64,000 bases of DNA, taken from contig NZ_PNCI01000037.1 in NCBI RefSeq assembly GCF_005887095.1, positions 1-64,000 of the forward strand, written 5' to 3'. Source of the stretch: Pseudoalteromonas rubra. GTDB taxonomy: Bacteria; Pseudomonadota; Gammaproteobacteria; Enterobacterales; Alteromonadaceae. Positions within the stretch are counted from its first letter, which is position 1; every line of letters starts with the position of its first letter. The position numbers and the translations under genes were made by a program. The notes beneath the pieces are model-generated. The model was not told where the DNA came from, ran no database searches, and worked only from the letters and a program-made list of their open reading frames with translations. This document shows, in pieces, positions 28,762-38,350 of this stretch.

Positions 28762-31380
28762 GTGGCACTACCAAACAAAGTAAAAACGCTTCTCGACGAA
28801 GCGCAAACCTTGAATGACTACAAAAACTGCCAGGCCTATTTTTATAAGTGGCTAAACAATCAGTTTTCTAAACAACCAGTCCGACAGCTTATCAATGCCC
28901 GAGCTGAGTTTATTGACCGGCTGCTGATCAAGCTCTACTCCGACACCGGATTGGCCCAATTTCCCGACCTCGCCCTCATTGGCGTAGGTGGATATGGCCG
29001 CGGTGAGCTGCATCCGTATTCAGACATCGATTTCCTCTTGCTCTGTAAAGTGGAGCCAGGGCCCGAACTAACAGGATCATTAGAGTCTTTTATGACTTTG
29101 CTGTGGGATCTGAACCTGGATATTGGCCACAGCGTAAGAACCCATGAGCAGGTGCTGGAACAAAAACGCGAAGACGTACACTTTACCACCAGCTTGCTGG
29201 AAAGCCGCTTAATTTGTGGTAATCACGTAGAGTTCGAGCGACTGAAAAGCCATATTGTCGAAACGCCCATCTGGCAATCGGATGAGTTCTTTATAGCCAA
29301 GGTCAAAGAGCAGCGTCTGCGACGCAAAAAATGCCACGGTACGGCTTATAACCTTGAGCCTAATATCAAAGAGAACCCTGGTGGCCTGCGCGACCTTCAG
29401 ACCATCTTTTGGGTAGCTAAAAAGCACTTTCACGCCGAAACGCTGGAAGAGCTTATCAGCCATGGTTACCTGACTCATGAAGAATATCAGGAGCTGCTGG
29501 AGTGCCTGGAAAACCTCTGGAACATACGTTTTGCATTGCATCTGGCCGCCGGGCGCAGCGAAAACCGCCTGCTGTTTGACTATCAGCCTCATGCCGCGGA
29601 GCTATTAGGGTTTGGTTCAGAAGGTAAAGCGTCCGTTGAGCGTATGATGAAACGCCTGTTTCGGATCATGAGCCGGGTACGGGAAATGAATCAGATGCTG
29701 CTGTCCTATTTTGAGCAGAGCATTTTACCGGATCAAAGCGAGCAAACCGCAGTGCCACTCGATAATCACTTTGAGCGTGTTGGCAAAAGAATTCGGGTCA
29801 AGAACCCTTCTGTATTCTTTCGTCGGGAGAACCTGATCTTATTGTTCGAGCACATTGCCGACAACCCGGAGATCACCGATATCGACCCCAGCACCATACG
29901 TACGGTGCGCCAGGTAAGACGACGTCTGCTCGGTGACTTACAGGATTATGCCGCCTGCCGTGACGCGCTGATGCGCTTGCTTAAACACCCTAATGGCATG
30001 GGTCGCGCATTTACCCTGATGCATAAGCACGGGATCATTGCCGCCTATTTGCCACAGTGGCGTAATATCTTCGGCCAGATGCAGTTCGACTTGTTCCACG
30101 CCTACACCGTGGATGAACACACCCATAAGCTGATCAACAATATTTATCGCTACTTCAGTCATGAGCATCAGCATGAGTTTCCGCTGTGCTCTGAAATTGT
30201 CACCCGTATGGATAAGCCCGAGTTACTGTATTTGGCAGGGATTTTCCATGACATTGCCAAAGGCCGTGGCGGAGATCATTCAGAATTGGGAGCTGTAGAT
30301 GCTTCAGCGTTTGCACGCATGCACGGCTTTTCTTCATCCGACAGCAAACTGGTTGCCTGGCTGGTCGAAAACCACCTGCTGATGTCGGTCACCGCGCAGC
30401 GTAAGGACATTAATGATCCGGATGTGATCAATGAGTTTGCCTCACGCATCAAAAATGAGCGCCAGCTTGATTATCTCTACTGCCTGACCGTTGCCGATAT
30501 TCGCGCAACCAATGACAACCTGTGGAATGACTGGAAGAATACGCTATTGCGTGAGCTCTACTTACTCACCCAGCGAGCATTGCGGCTTGGGCTTGAAAAC
30601 CCCATGGACATGCGAGACCAGATCCGCGACAAGAAACAGCAAGCCAAACAGCGGCTTATCAACAAGGATTACCGCGAAGACCTGATTGATATGATCTGGG
30701 CGCGCTTTAAAGCCAACTACTTTACCGCATTTAGTGAACAGCAAATTTCCTGGCATACCGAATACCTGCTCGGTCGTGATGATTTAAGTCAGCCTTGTGT
30801 GGTGGTTTCTGAACAGCCTATGCACGGCGGGACTCAGGTATTTGTCTACGCGCCATACGAAGCCAGTCTGTTTGCCAAACTGGTGGCCGTCATTGGCTCC
30901 AAAAAAGCCCAGATCCAGCATGCGCAGGTCCTGACCACCAAAGATGGCTACGTGGTCTTTAGCTTTGTCATTCTGGAGGTGGACGGTCGGCCTATCAGCG
31001 GTGGACGGGCCAAAACCCTGCGCCGCAGCCTGGAAGTGATCCTGACCGATCCGAAAAAGAAAATACGGCTCAAGAAAAATCGCTCACAACGCTTTAAAGA
31101 CTTCAACATTAAACCTAAGGTTGTGGTACGCCCCCATGCACGCAGCGACCGCAACCTGATAGAGATCCAGGCGGTAGATATTCCCGGCCTGTTGACTAAA
31201 ATAGCCGAGGTATTTCAGCTTCATTCACTGCACATTCACGCCGCACGCATTACCACTGTGGGCGAACGTGCAGAGGACTTTTTTGTGGTCTCGGACAAAG
31301 ATTATCAACGTCTCAGTGAAGATGCCAAAGCATCACTACATCGCTCACTGATGAAAAAACTCAATGCAGAATCTGAATAA
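28762..31380 (+). CDS. glnD: Bifunctional uridylyltransferase/uridylyl-removing enzyme of PII
   Basis: 872 residues (E. coli 890). The N-terminal nucleotidyltransferase motif [17 protein letters not shown] has metal-binding Asp88 and Asp90. An HD hydrolase domain has [12 protein letters not shown] near residue 496, and two ACT domains follow at the C-terminus. It senses glutamine and adds UMP to, or removes UMP from, the PII proteins, controlling glutamine synthetase and the Ntr response. The start is GTG 28762 with AGGGAG upstream. The gene order map-glnD-dapD is conserved. Confidence 0.97.
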   Translation: MALPNKVKTLLDEAQTLNDYKNCQAYFYKWLNNQFSKQPVRQLINARAEFIDRLLIKLYSDTGLAQFPDLALIGVGGYGRGELHPYSDIDFLLLCKVEPGPELTGSLESFMTLLWDLNLDIGHSVRTHEQVLEQKREDVHFTTSLLESRLICGNHVEFERLKSHIVETPIWQSDEFFIAKVKEQRLRRKKCHGTAYNLEPNIKENPGGLRDLQTIFWVAKKHFHAETLEELISHGYLTHEEYQELLECLENLWNIRFALHLAAGRSENRLLFDYQPHAAELLGFGSEGKASVERMMKRLFRIMSRVREMNQMLLSYFEQSILPDQSEQTAVPLDNHFERVGKRIRVKNPSVFFRRENLILLFEHIADNPEITDIDPSTIRTVRQVRRRLLGDLQDYAACRDALMRLLKHPNGMGRAFTLMHKHGIIAAYLPQWRNIFGQMQFDLFHAYTVDEHTHKLINNIYRYFSHEHQHEFPLCSEIVTRMDKPELLYLAGIFHDIAKGRGGDHSELGAVDASAFARMHGFSSSDSKLVAWLVENHLLMSVTAQRKDINDPDVINEFASRIKNERQLDYLYCLTVADIRATNDNLWNDWKNTLLRELYLLTQRALRLGLENPMDMRDQIRDKKQQAKQRLINKDYREDLIDMIWARFKANYFTAFSEQQISWHTEYLLGRDDLSQPCVVVSEQPMHGGTQVFVYAPYEASLFAKLVAVIGSKKAQIQHAQVLTTKDGYVVFSFVILEVDGRPISGGRAKTLRRSLEVILTDPKKKIRLKKNRSQRFKDFNIKPKVVVRPHARSDRNLIEIQAVDIPGLLTKIAEVFQLHSLHIHAARITTVGERAEDFFVVSDKDYQRLSEDAKASLHRSLMKKLNAESE

Positions 31381-31391
31381 ATGAGGACACT

Positions 31392-32219
31392 ATGTCGGAT
31401 TTAAAAACCATTATTGAACAAGCCTGGGAAAAACGCGATACCATCACGCCAAGTGATGTGTCTCCTGAGGTTAAAAATGCCATTATTGATGCGCTGGCCA
31501 TGCTGGACTCAGGCGCAGCCCGGGTTGCGGAAAAGATCAGCGGTGAGTGGGTTGTACATCAGTGGCTAAAAAAGGCGGTGTTGCTGTCATTTCGCATCCG
31601 CGACAATCAGCCTCTGCGTGATGGCGTCAACCAGTTTTATGATAAAGTCCCGCTTAAGTTCAGCGACTATACACCAGAGCAATTTCAGCAAGGTGGTATG
31701 CGCGTCGTGCCTAACGCCGTCGCACGTCAGGGCAGCTTTGTCGGTAAAAACGTGGTGCTGATGCCGTCTTATGTCAATATTGGCGCGTATGTAGACGAAG
31801 GGACCATGGTTGATACCTGGGCGACCGTAGGGTCATGTGCACAGATTGGTAAAAACGTGCACCTGTCAGGTGGTGTGGGCATTGGCGGTGTACTGGAGCC
31901 ATTACAGGCCAACCCAACCATCATTGAAGACAACTGTTTCATCGGCGCCCGCTCCGAGATTGTTGAGGGTGTGATTGTGGAAGAAGGGGCGGTGATTTCT
32001 ATGGGTGTGTATATTTCACAGAGTACCCGCATCTATGACCGCGAAACTGGTGAGATCCATTATGGCCGGGTACCAGCCGGTGCGGTAGTGGTGCCTGGCT
32101 CACTGCCGAGCAAAGATGGTACGCATAGCCTGTATACCGCCATTATCGTAAAAAAAGTGGATCAGCAAACCCGTGAGAAAGTAGGGATTAACGCCCTGCT
32201 TCGCTCTGTACAGGATTAA
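31392..32219 (+). CDS. dapD: 2,3,4,5-tetrahydropyridine-2,6-dicarboxylate N-succinyltransferase
   Basis: 275 residues (E. coli 274). It succinylates tetrahydrodipicolinate in the lysine and meso-diaminopimelate pathway. The hexapeptide-repeat helix occupies the C-terminal half, with [13 protein letters not shown] and ARSEIVEG typical of DapD. It starts 11 nt after glnD and is closed by a strong terminator. Confidence 0.97.
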   Translation: MSDLKTIIEQAWEKRDTITPSDVSPEVKNAIIDALAMLDSGAARVAEKISGEWVVHQWLKKAVLLSFRIRDNQPLRDGVNQFYDKVPLKFSDYTPEQFQQGGMRVVPNAVARQGSFVGKNVVLMPSYVNIGAYVDEGTMVDTWATVGSCAQIGKNVHLSGGVGIGGVLEPLQANPTIIEDNCFIGARSEIVEGVIVEEGAVISMGVYISQSTRIYDRETGEIHYGRVPAGAVVVPGSLPSKDGTHSLYTAIIVKKVDQQTREKVGINALLRSVQD

Positions 32220-32232
32220 TAAGCTGTGAACT

Positions 32233-32260
32233 CAAAGCCCGGCATAGTAACCGGGCTTTG
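32233..32260 (+). terminator. Rho-independent terminator of dapD
   Basis: CAAAGCCCGG and CCGGGCTTTG form a perfect 10-bp stem with an 8-nt loop, starting 13 nt after the dapD stop. The 3' T-tract is short on the plus strand; the A/T ends of the stem allow either orientation. Confidence 0.7.
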
Positions 32261-32271
32261 TGACTGTGACC

Positions 32272-32596
32272 TCAGAACTCCCATTTAACGCCAAACGACG
32301 GGATAATAGGTAACCAGTGACCCCGCTCTTCTTTTTTAAGCAGTTTTCCCAGCTCATTGACCGTATAACTTGTACGTTCGATACAGCATTCATTGTCAAA
32401 GTTCAGGACATTGGACACTTCAAAGAAAACCGTTAACTCGCTGTTTGATAAAGGATAGATTTTATGAACTCGCATATCTCTGACTGCCGCTAACCGTAAT
32501 ACGCTCCAGGTCCATTTCCGGTGAGCTGGCGCAGACCACTGCGGTGTTCAGCGAAACATAGACAGCAGTTACAAAAGGGAGGTTGGGTATTGTCAC
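32272..32596 (-). pseudogene. TonB-dependent receptor reduced to its N- and C-terminal ends
   Basis: From GTG 32596 (GGAGG 7 nt upstream) the minus strand encodes 44 residues: a signal-peptide-like start MTIPNLPFVTAV and then PEMDLERITVSGSQ, which resembles the mature N-terminus and TonB box of Alteromonadales receptors. That frame stops at 32462. In another frame, clear from about 32550 to the stop at 32272, the sequence gives LTVFFEVSNVLNFDNECC and ends PSFGVKWEF, the last beta strands of a TonB-dependent receptor with its terminal Phe. Some 600-900 internal residues are missing and the two parts are out of frame, so the gene is a remnant with a large internal deletion. The C-terminal piece alone reads as a 67-codon frame from ATG 32475. 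Confidence 0.75.
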
Positions 32597-32790
32597 AATA
32601 CACCTCCGTTGCACATAGTCTGGACGTATTCGGCTACCTCCAGTGGTTGATTAGCACCTCTGGCTGAGGCGCTCTGCTGATAAGCATGGCCAAAGATAAG
32701 ACCATCGGAAGGCGCGTGCTGAGCAGCCGGCAGTTGTCGATATCGCAAGTGGGACAACTGCCATTGCTGACTGGGAACTTGTCTTGTCAT
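32593..32790 (-). CDS. Small ORF of unknown function upstream of the receptor remnant
   Basis: A 65-residue frame from ATG 32790, with GGAG 9 nt upstream. Its TGA overlaps the GTG of the receptor remnant (GTGA, 4-nt overlap), as is usual for translationally coupled genes. The sequence is polar (many Gln, Ala, Ser) with no membrane segment or motif that I recognise. It may be the remainder of a larger gene that served the lost receptor, or a real small protein. A TTG start at 32835 is possible but has no clear ribosome site. Confidence 0.35.
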   Translation of the reverse strand: MTRQVPSQQWQLSHLRYRQLPAAQHAPSDGLIFGHAYQQSASARGANQPLEVAEYVQTMCNGGVL

Positions 32791-32862
32791 TGTTGTTTTC
32801 TCCATCGAAATAACAATGACATCCTGATGCGACAACTTACTTTAGTCGTCCTGTTCGACAGA

Positions 32863-34062
32863 TCAGGACAGTTTTTCTGCGAGCTGTTTGTGCTGTTTTC
32901 GGTATTCCCCTGGCGTTACTCCGGTATATCGTTTGAACGCCCCATAAAACGCTGAGCGCGAATTAAAGCCGCTGTCCAGCGACACATCCAGAACACTCCT
33001 GTTCGGGTGCGCAAGCAGCTGCGCCTGAGCATGTGTCACTCTCAGCTGATTAATGAAATCGAAAAAACTGACCTTTTTACTTTGGTTGATTGCCTGAGAA
33101 ACATGGTGCCGTGAATGTCCACTTGCACAGGCCAAATCATGCAGTGTCAGATCCGGATTTAAAAAGAGCTTTTCATCCTGAACCTGGTGTTCAATCAGCC
33201 TGCAAAGCTCAGCAGCCAGCGTTTCAGAAAGTGCCGAATTAACGTACTTTTCTGCTTCAGGTTCATATGCCACAACATATTGATTACTTTGAATAAATAT
33301 TTCTGGTTGACGCAAACCATAGTAACTCATCAGGTAAAACACAATCACAACGCCCAGCTCGGAGAAAAAGAATACCCGCTCTCCGATTAACCAGTCGTAG
33401 TGACACCCTATACCGGTGCCATGATCAATGCAGGCCATGGCATTAACTTCAATGGCCTCGTCGAGAAACCATAAGCCGTATAGCGAGCCGAGCATGATCA
33501 ATAGTCGCCGCAGCCAGTTCAGATTAATCAGCTCAAGTGACGAAAAGTTATTTTCTGAGACTATCTGGTAGGTGCTAAGTCGACGCCATGATAAAACCAG
33601 ATAAATTGCTACCTGGATCATAGCCCCAAAAACAAACACATTTTCGTACCAGGACAGATACCAAGCGGGTAAATCCGGCGCATACAGATCACCATACAAA
33701 AACTGCCATTTACTCTGAGCATCAAGTAAATAAAAAGGCACGGCGCACAGCACAGCGATGAAAAATGGCAGCAGGTGTGTGCGTACAAAAGGAAGGTAAG
33801 CTGGCGAAGTTAACCTGCCTACATAGTAATAAAAACAAGGCGCCAATAAAAAAGTAACCGGTTCCTGAAAACCTATCAAATGAGGGACGTAGTTAAACGC
33901 GCCGCTTTCATCAAGCAAAATAAAAAACAGCAGCGCAACAAAACACTGGATACACAAGGCAAGCATTCTGTTTGCATCATTCGCTGTATTTTTACGGATG
34001 AGCTCATAACTGAGATACAGGCCGTGCAGGCAGCCCAAAGATAATATGACCAGTGTAAACAT
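32863..34062 (-). CDS. AraC-type regulator with a membrane-embedded N-terminal sensor
   Basis: 399 residues. The first 250 or so hold about seven hydrophobic segments, and the last 100 residues form an AraC-type double helix-turn-helix (LTLHDLACASGHSRHHVSQA, then SVLDVSLDSGFNSRSAFYGAF and a terminal TGVTPGEYR). Proteins of this layout sense a signal through the membrane part and regulate a neighbouring transport gene. Here the candidate target is the decayed TonB receptor downstream in the same direction, so the regulator may now be an orphan. The start ATG 34062 lies at the beginning of the first membrane segment. Confidence 0.8.
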   Translation of the reverse strand: MFTLVILSLGCLHGLYLSYELIRKNTANDANRMLALCIQCFVALLFFILLDESGAFNYVPHLIGFQEPVTFLLAPCFYYYVGRLTSPAYLPFVRTHLLPFFIAVLCAVPFYLLDAQSKWQFLYGDLYAPDLPAWYLSWYENVFVFGAMIQVAIYLVLSWRRLSTYQIVSENNFSSLELINLNWLRRLLIMLGSLYGLWFLDEAIEVNAMACIDHGTGIGCHYDWLIGERVFFFSELGVVIVFYLMSYYGLRQPEIFIQSNQYVVAYEPEAEKYVNSALSETLAAELCRLIEHQVQDEKLFLNPDLTLHDLACASGHSRHHVSQAINQSKKVSFFDFINQLRVTHAQAQLLAHPNRSVLDVSLDSGFNSRSAFYGAFKRYTGVTPGEYRKQHKQLAEKLS

Positions 34063-34180
34063 CTTAATTTATCCACATCAAAGCCATTCCCCGTTGCGGG
34101 TCATTAGCGTGTGGCTTTATTGTTAATTATTTTCACATAGTGTGTTCCCTTATTGGCGAAAATGCAAGGCACTATGTAAA

Positions 34181-34216
34181 GTGCCATTTCGTCATAAACT
34201 GAATGAGAAAATGGCA
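34181..34216. other. Hairpin GTGCCATTT / AAATGGCAC
   Basis: A perfect 9-bp stem, with an inner TCAT/ATGA pair, lies between the regulator gene and the heme-binding-like gene, both on the minus strand. It may terminate the heme-binding-like transcript, but the T-tract is poor. Confidence 0.35.
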
Positions 34217-34260
34217 CTGCGAAACAAGGTGTTCTACCAGTATAAAACTAAAGCACTAAA

Positions 34261-35214
34261 TTAAGTGGGTACCTTTTCCAGTGTGTTAATACTGATATGA
34301 GGCCAGCGGATCAATTCACCTGGTCTGTCTTTGCGATTAAAGAAATCCAGGATCACCGTTTGAGAATACTGTAGCCAGAGCTTGGGATTACCATTTGAGT
34401 CGGTTTCTGTCAGCTCGTAAATCCAGAATGTAGAGTGCATCTCTGCTGCGTTCGCCTGGCGAGTAACGAATGGAATATTGTTTACTGACCCCGATGCCGC
34501 GGTTGAACGCACTTCCAGCTTGGTTGTATTTCGTACCTTGCCATCTCTGAGCAAAGGTGCAATTGCCTTTTGTAACAGCGCATTTGCCTGAGTCGGGTCA
34601 AATACCCCTTCAAACGGATGGTCCCTGAAGTGTTTATAGGGTGCCAGATAAGGGCTTGTATCAATATCCCCCGCTACACCAATAGGTAATCCACTCAGCG
34701 CCGGAATTTCGAATCCAGAGTGAGACTGCGCACTCTTACCCAATGCGATCACCGCATCCCCATGAGGAATACTCGACAAGCGAGCAATATCCAGCTCATC
34801 GGTCAATTGATCGCGCATATGCAGCCACAATCCAGGCTCATGGTGGATAGCCAGCCCTGGCTTGCCTGCCAGGCCTGACTGTGGGAAATCATCCGCCGCA
34901 ATCTGATTGATAATTTGGGTGTAATCGAGTGTGGCAACAGATTGGTCGTCCGGGATGCCCCTGTTTGGGACGCCTTTGTCAACCAGATTGAAAGTCAGTG
35001 TTTCATCATACTGGTTCATCAACAGGCGATAATCCAGATCACCCGCAGCAAAAGGCAAGGCGATCATGTTCCAACCATGCCCTTGCAGGTTACCAATATT
35101 TTGCCAGCTACCGGGCAGATGGCATAACGGGCCCAGCTCTGAATCTTGTTGCTCTCCGATAATAATTTTACGTTGGTTCTGATCAAATCCCAACTGTGAT
35201 TTAGGTGACGACAT
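34261..35214 (-). CDS. Conserved protein resembling the nitrobindin/heme-binding lipocalin-like family
   Basis: 317 residues from ATG 35214, which has AAGGAGC upstream. The motifs LCHLPGSWQNIGNLQGHGWN near the N-terminus, HHEPGLWLHM in the middle and SIPHGDAVIALG after it remind me of a group of proteins annotated as heme-binding, with a beta-barrel of the fatty-acid-binding or nitrobindin type. No signal peptide or membrane segment is visible. I cannot name the ligand. The longer start at 35280 would add a hydrophobic MRLSLLGLLATWAQ segment, but has a poorer ribosome site. Confidence 0.5.
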   Translation of the reverse strand: MSSPKSQLGFDQNQRKIIIGEQQDSELGPLCHLPGSWQNIGNLQGHGWNMIALPFAAGDLDYRLLMNQYDETLTFNLVDKGVPNRGIPDDQSVATLDYTQIINQIAADDFPQSGLAGKPGLAIHHEPGLWLHMRDQLTDELDIARLSSIPHGDAVIALGKSAQSHSGFEIPALSGLPIGVAGDIDTSPYLAPYKHFRDHPFEGVFDPTQANALLQKAIAPLLRDGKVRNTTKLEVRSTAASGSVNNIPFVTRQANAAEMHSTFWIYELTETDSNGNPKLWLQYSQTVILDFFNRKDRPGELIRWPHISINTLEKVPT

Positions 35215-35516
35215 AATGAGCTCCTTGTACTTGCTTGATTGCGCCCAAGTCGCTAACAACCCCAATAGTGACAGGCGCATGACGGATGGGACTGCAAGCA
35301 GGAAAGCCTTTCAGTTTGTCCGGACATACAAAGGTGAACAGGCAGTCGAAAACAATCAACGACGGCTAAAGGATCCTTGCTCCCACAGCAAAGCTAGTAC
35401 AGGAATGAAGATTAGACGAATAAAAAAATAAAAACAGGGCACGAGCGTGCCCCGACAACACGATATGTTAGCTGAGGGGACCTGGCTGATAGATATGCTA
35501 TCAGAGATTTAATGCG
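35215..35516. other. Intergenic region with a terminator only
   Basis: Apart from the terminator at 35422-35453 I see no gene, repeat or RNA here. Confidence 0.4.
35422..35453 (-). terminator. Rho-independent terminator of the XRE gene at 35517
   Basis: GGGCAC/GTGCCC with a 4-nt loop is followed on the minus strand by a long T-rich tract (35422-35436). It starts about 65 nt after the stop codon of the XRE regulator. Confidence 0.75.
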
Positions 35517-35816
35517 TCAGGCCGACTGCTTTTCGTCGACTAAATCGCTTTGTGCCCCTTGCTCCAGCAAACTCATAAAGTTTGGCTGGCCAAAAATCAT
35601 CATAATATCCAGTAATTGACAGGCTGATAAGTCTGACTTACCGCACTCCCAGTTAGAGATGGTTGCCTGGTCAACGGGTGTGACAAGCTTCTTACCTAGC
35701 TCAGCCTGAGTTAAGTTCATTTCTCTGCGCAGGCGACGGATCGCAGTTTGAATTTGCTTCCTGGCTGCTATTGTGTGTGCTTTACGCACAGATTCATTTC
35801 TTCTAACAGTAGTCAT
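35517..35816 (-). CDS. XRE-family helix-turn-helix regulator
   Basis: 99 residues from ATG 35816, with GCGGA 6-7 nt upstream; a longer start at 35837 adds seven residues. The HTH_3 domain covers roughly residues 25-80 (LTQAELGKKLVTPVDQATISNWECGKSDL). Phage and toxin-antitoxin repressors often have this shape. It is divergent from a second XRE gene across a 216-bp region with palindromes, so mutual or auto-regulation is likely. No toxin gene is adjacent. Confidence 0.75.
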   Translation of the reverse strand: MTTVRRNESVRKAHTIAARKQIQTAIRRLRREMNLTQAELGKKLVTPVDQATISNWECGKSDLSACQLLDIMMIFGQPNFMSLLEQGAQSDLVDEKQSA

Positions 35817-35842
35817 AACATATCCGCTTATTATCAATCACA

Positions 35843-35853
35843 GTGTATTACAC
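35843..35853. promoter_or_regulatory. Palindrome GTGTA-T-TACAC, candidate operator
   Basis: A perfect 11-bp palindrome 27 bp upstream of the minus-strand XRE start. Short palindromes in this position are the usual sites of XRE autorepressors. Confidence 0.35.
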
Positions 35854-35956
35854 ACCCAGACATAGAGTTTCAGCCTTTGGCGAGTAAGCCCCTTAACACA
35901 GGTCTTGAGTTTCACACTTAGCTGATTTTGTTGTCGTTCAAGTGCTTATTTTTCGT

Positions 35957-35998
35957 CCCGGTTAGACATTTGACTAAGAGTCATGTAGTCTGAACGGG
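35957..35998. promoter_or_regulatory. Nested 42-bp dyad upstream of the second XRE gene
   Basis: Inner palindrome TGACT-AAG-AGTCA (35971-35983) and outer arms CCCGGTTAGAC (35957-35967) and GTCTGAACGGG (35988-35998) share nearly the same centre. It lies 34 bp upstream of the plus-strand XRE start and could be its operator or a cruciform-forming element. Confidence 0.4.
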
Positions 35999-36032
35999 TC
36001 AGGTGGATAAATAATTAACCGGATTGGGTCAT

Positions 36033-36476
36033 ATGTCAAATACTTTTGCTACAAGATTAAAACAGTTACGTATCAACTTGGGGTATTCTCAGGTTGGCTT
36101 TTCAGAAATACTGGATATTCCTACTGCTTCGTATCGAAAGTATGAAAAAGATGTAAGGGAACCAACCTTGTCTGTGGTCAGCAAGTTCTTTTTACACCCG
36201 GTGACTAAAGACAGTGCCCTGTGGTTATTAACCGGTGAGCAGCAGACCCACTCAGCACCGCAAGCCACGGCGCAGCCACCCTTGGTATTCCAGACTGACA
36301 TGGAACAGAGCCTGATCAACAGTATTGCCAGTTCACTTGAGTTTATTGCGCATATGAAATGGTTTACACCTGGTACACAGGCCGGTTATCAGGACTATGG
36401 ACATATTATCCTGCGCGACCTGAAACCTTTACTTTTGCAAAGCAGTGCCGCACACGACGAAAAAAGGCGAGCCTAG
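36033..36476 (+). CDS. XRE-family helix-turn-helix regulator with a C-terminal helical extension
   Basis: 147 residues from ATG 36033; an in-frame TTG at 36024 is the alternative start. The N-terminal domain (about residues 5-60) shows the HTH pattern LKQLRINLGYSQVGFSEIL and a YEKDVREP turn. The region after a Gln/Ala/Pro-rich linker is helical and not recognised. It is divergent from the XRE gene at 35517-35816. The short linker and lack of partner genes leave its role open. Confidence 0.7.
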   Translation: MSNTFATRLKQLRINLGYSQVGFSEILDIPTASYRKYEKDVREPTLSVVSKFFLHPVTKDSALWLLTGEQQTHSAPQATAQPPLVFQTDMEQSLINSIASSLEFIAHMKWFTPGTQAGYQDYGHIILRDLKPLLLQSSAAHDEKRRA

Positions 36477-36586
36477 TATTATTGGCCTGAAAAAGCGCTT
36501 TTAAAGGTTGTTATTGAAAAAAAGCAAAAGTAACCCAAAGCGACCACTTTCTACTTAACTGACCGCAATGGCTTACTGGCTTGTGT

Positions 36587-37273
36587 TCAGTCCGTTGACA
36601 CGAGTTCTTCAGCACATACTAGTGATAACGCCAAACTTTCTGCACTCTCATACGCGCTGGCAAGCGACATCTCGTGCCTTTTATCGTTAAACTCCTGATA
36701 TTCACTGACTATCTCATGCATAGAGTCCGCTCCAAGATAACGGCTCAGGGTGCGTAAATGGGGCATGAGATGATTACTGCTTTCCCGAATTTCTGACTTG
36801 CCAAAGCCAAACTCCCCGCATGAGGCAATAACAACCAAGGTTTTTCCAGACATTAATGGGTGTAACGGAAAGTCACCACGCTTAAGGTCAAAGTCAAATG
36901 TTTTGTTAACCCGAATAATTTGGTCAAACCAGGCTTTTAGCTGTGCTGGCATACCATAGTTGTACATGGGGGTAGAAATCACAACAATGTCTGCACGTGC
37001 CAATTCGTCGATGAGCGTATCAGAAAGCGCCAGCTGCTGCTTTTGGCTTTCTGTTCTTTTTTGCTCAGGGGTAAACACTGCACCAATCCAGTCCTGATTA
37101 ATAAACTGTGGTGGATGAATACCAACATCGCGATATATATACTCATCTATCACCCCCTGGTTTTGCCAGGTTTCTATAAACCTGTGCGCAATGCGCTTTG
37201 ACAGTGAGTTGTGCGATGGGTTTGCATTGCTGATGGCTCTGACGCTGGAATCAATATGTAATATTGTGCTCAT
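36587..37273 (-). CDS. azoR: FMN-dependent NADH-azoreductase (AzoR-like)
   Basis: 228 residues from ATG 37273, with AAAGG upstream; a longer start at 37318 adds residues unlike the family. Flavodoxin-like fold with the N-terminal ILHIDSS, which binds FMN phosphate, and STPMYNYGMPAQLKAWFDQI, typical of the AzoR/NQO group. Such enzymes reduce quinones and azo compounds with NADH and protect from thiol and quinone stress. It is divergent from a LysR gene, which probably controls it. Confidence 0.85.
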   Translation of the reverse strand: MSTILHIDSSVRAISNANPSHNSLSKRIAHRFIETWQNQGVIDEYIYRDVGIHPPQFINQDWIGAVFTPEQKRTESQKQQLALSDTLIDELARADIVVISTPMYNYGMPAQLKAWFDQIIRVNKTFDFDLKRGDFPLHPLMSGKTLVVIASCGEFGFGKSEIRESSNHLMPHLRTLSRYLGADSMHEIVSEYQEFNDKRHEMSLASAYESAESLALSLVCAEELVSTD

Positions 37274-37399
37274 AAGAGTGACCTTTTTGATTATTGAACG
37301 CAATATAGTGTGCGTCACAGCGCACTATTGAACAAACGATACTATTGCACCTATGGATGAGTTAAAATCATCTATAATCTTCTATTCAGGACGTTGATT

Positions 37400-38257
37400 T
37401 TGGCTTTACATGTTTCCTTACAGGCGCTCAGAGCATTCGAGGCTGCTGCACGTCATAGCAGCTTTAAACACGCCGCAGAAGAACTGGCGTTAACACCCAC
37501 CGCGATTTCTCATCATATTAGTAAGCTTGAAGACCGTCTTAATGTCAGCTTGTTTATCCGCCAGACCAGAAAGATAGTCCTGACCGATGCAGGCCGACTG
37601 CTGGCAACAGCCACAACCGAGGGGTTTACACAAATAGAAACGGCACTGGCGAGCATCAGACAACTTAATGAGGTTGTCCGGGTAACCACCACCTCCTCTT
37701 TTGCAGCACAGGTATTACTTCCGGAACTCTATATGTTCAATCAGCACTATCCAGACATTGTGGTGCAAATTGCCAGCGGAGAGCTGATGGATAGTCAGCC
37801 ACATACAATCCCGATAAGGCTGGGGAATATCAAAGAGGTCCAGGCCGGGGACAGACTGAACGTGGAACACTACAATCTGTTTGGTCATCAGAGCCTTGAG
37901 TCACTCAGAACCTCCGACACCCGTCCGGTTATCTATAGCACCCGCTGGAAAAACCCGGCACTGTGTAAACCACCACTCGAGGCCTGGCTGGCTGAAAACG
38001 GTTTGAATAAAGCGGATTTTAAGATCCGGGAGTTTGATCAGGAACTATTCTGCGTACAGCAGGCAGTTGCGGAGCAGGCATGGGTATTTTGTTCAGAAAC
38101 GCTCACTCGTCGGCTGTGCGCAATGGGTCAGCTAAGGCCCATAAGCAGTACAGGTATAGCCTCGGAATTATGTTACTACATTCCCGGGAAAACCCGCTCC
38201 CAGACAGATAATGCAAAGAAGTTTATAGCGTGGGTCCAGGAATTAATATTATCCTGA
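37400..38257 (+). CDS. LysR-family transcriptional regulator (GcvA-like)
   Basis: 285 residues from TTG 37400, chosen because AGGA lies 8 nt upstream; a TTG at 37394 is too close to it. N-terminal winged HTH (LQALRAFEAAARHSSFKHAAEELALTPTAISHHI pattern) and a substrate-binding domain from about residue 90. The N-terminus is like that of GcvA and related activators. It is divergent from azoR with about 126 bp between the starts, the usual place for a LysR operator. Confidence 0.85.
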   Translation: MALHVSLQALRAFEAAARHSSFKHAAEELALTPTAISHHISKLEDRLNVSLFIRQTRKIVLTDAGRLLATATTEGFTQIETALASIRQLNEVVRVTTTSSFAAQVLLPELYMFNQHYPDIVVQIASGELMDSQPHTIPIRLGNIKEVQAGDRLNVEHYNLFGHQSLESLRTSDTRPVIYSTRWKNPALCKPPLEAWLAENGLNKADFKIREFDQELFCVQQAVAEQAWVFCSETLTRRLCAMGQLRPISSTGIASELCYYIPGKTRSQTDNAKKFIAWVQELILS

Positions 38258-38350
38258 ACCGAGTCGTAGGGGCGCACTTGAGGACTGAATCAGATGGGTA
38301 TTACGTAAAGCGGTTATAACTAAACAACCGCTTGGGGCTGGCAAGTCTGC

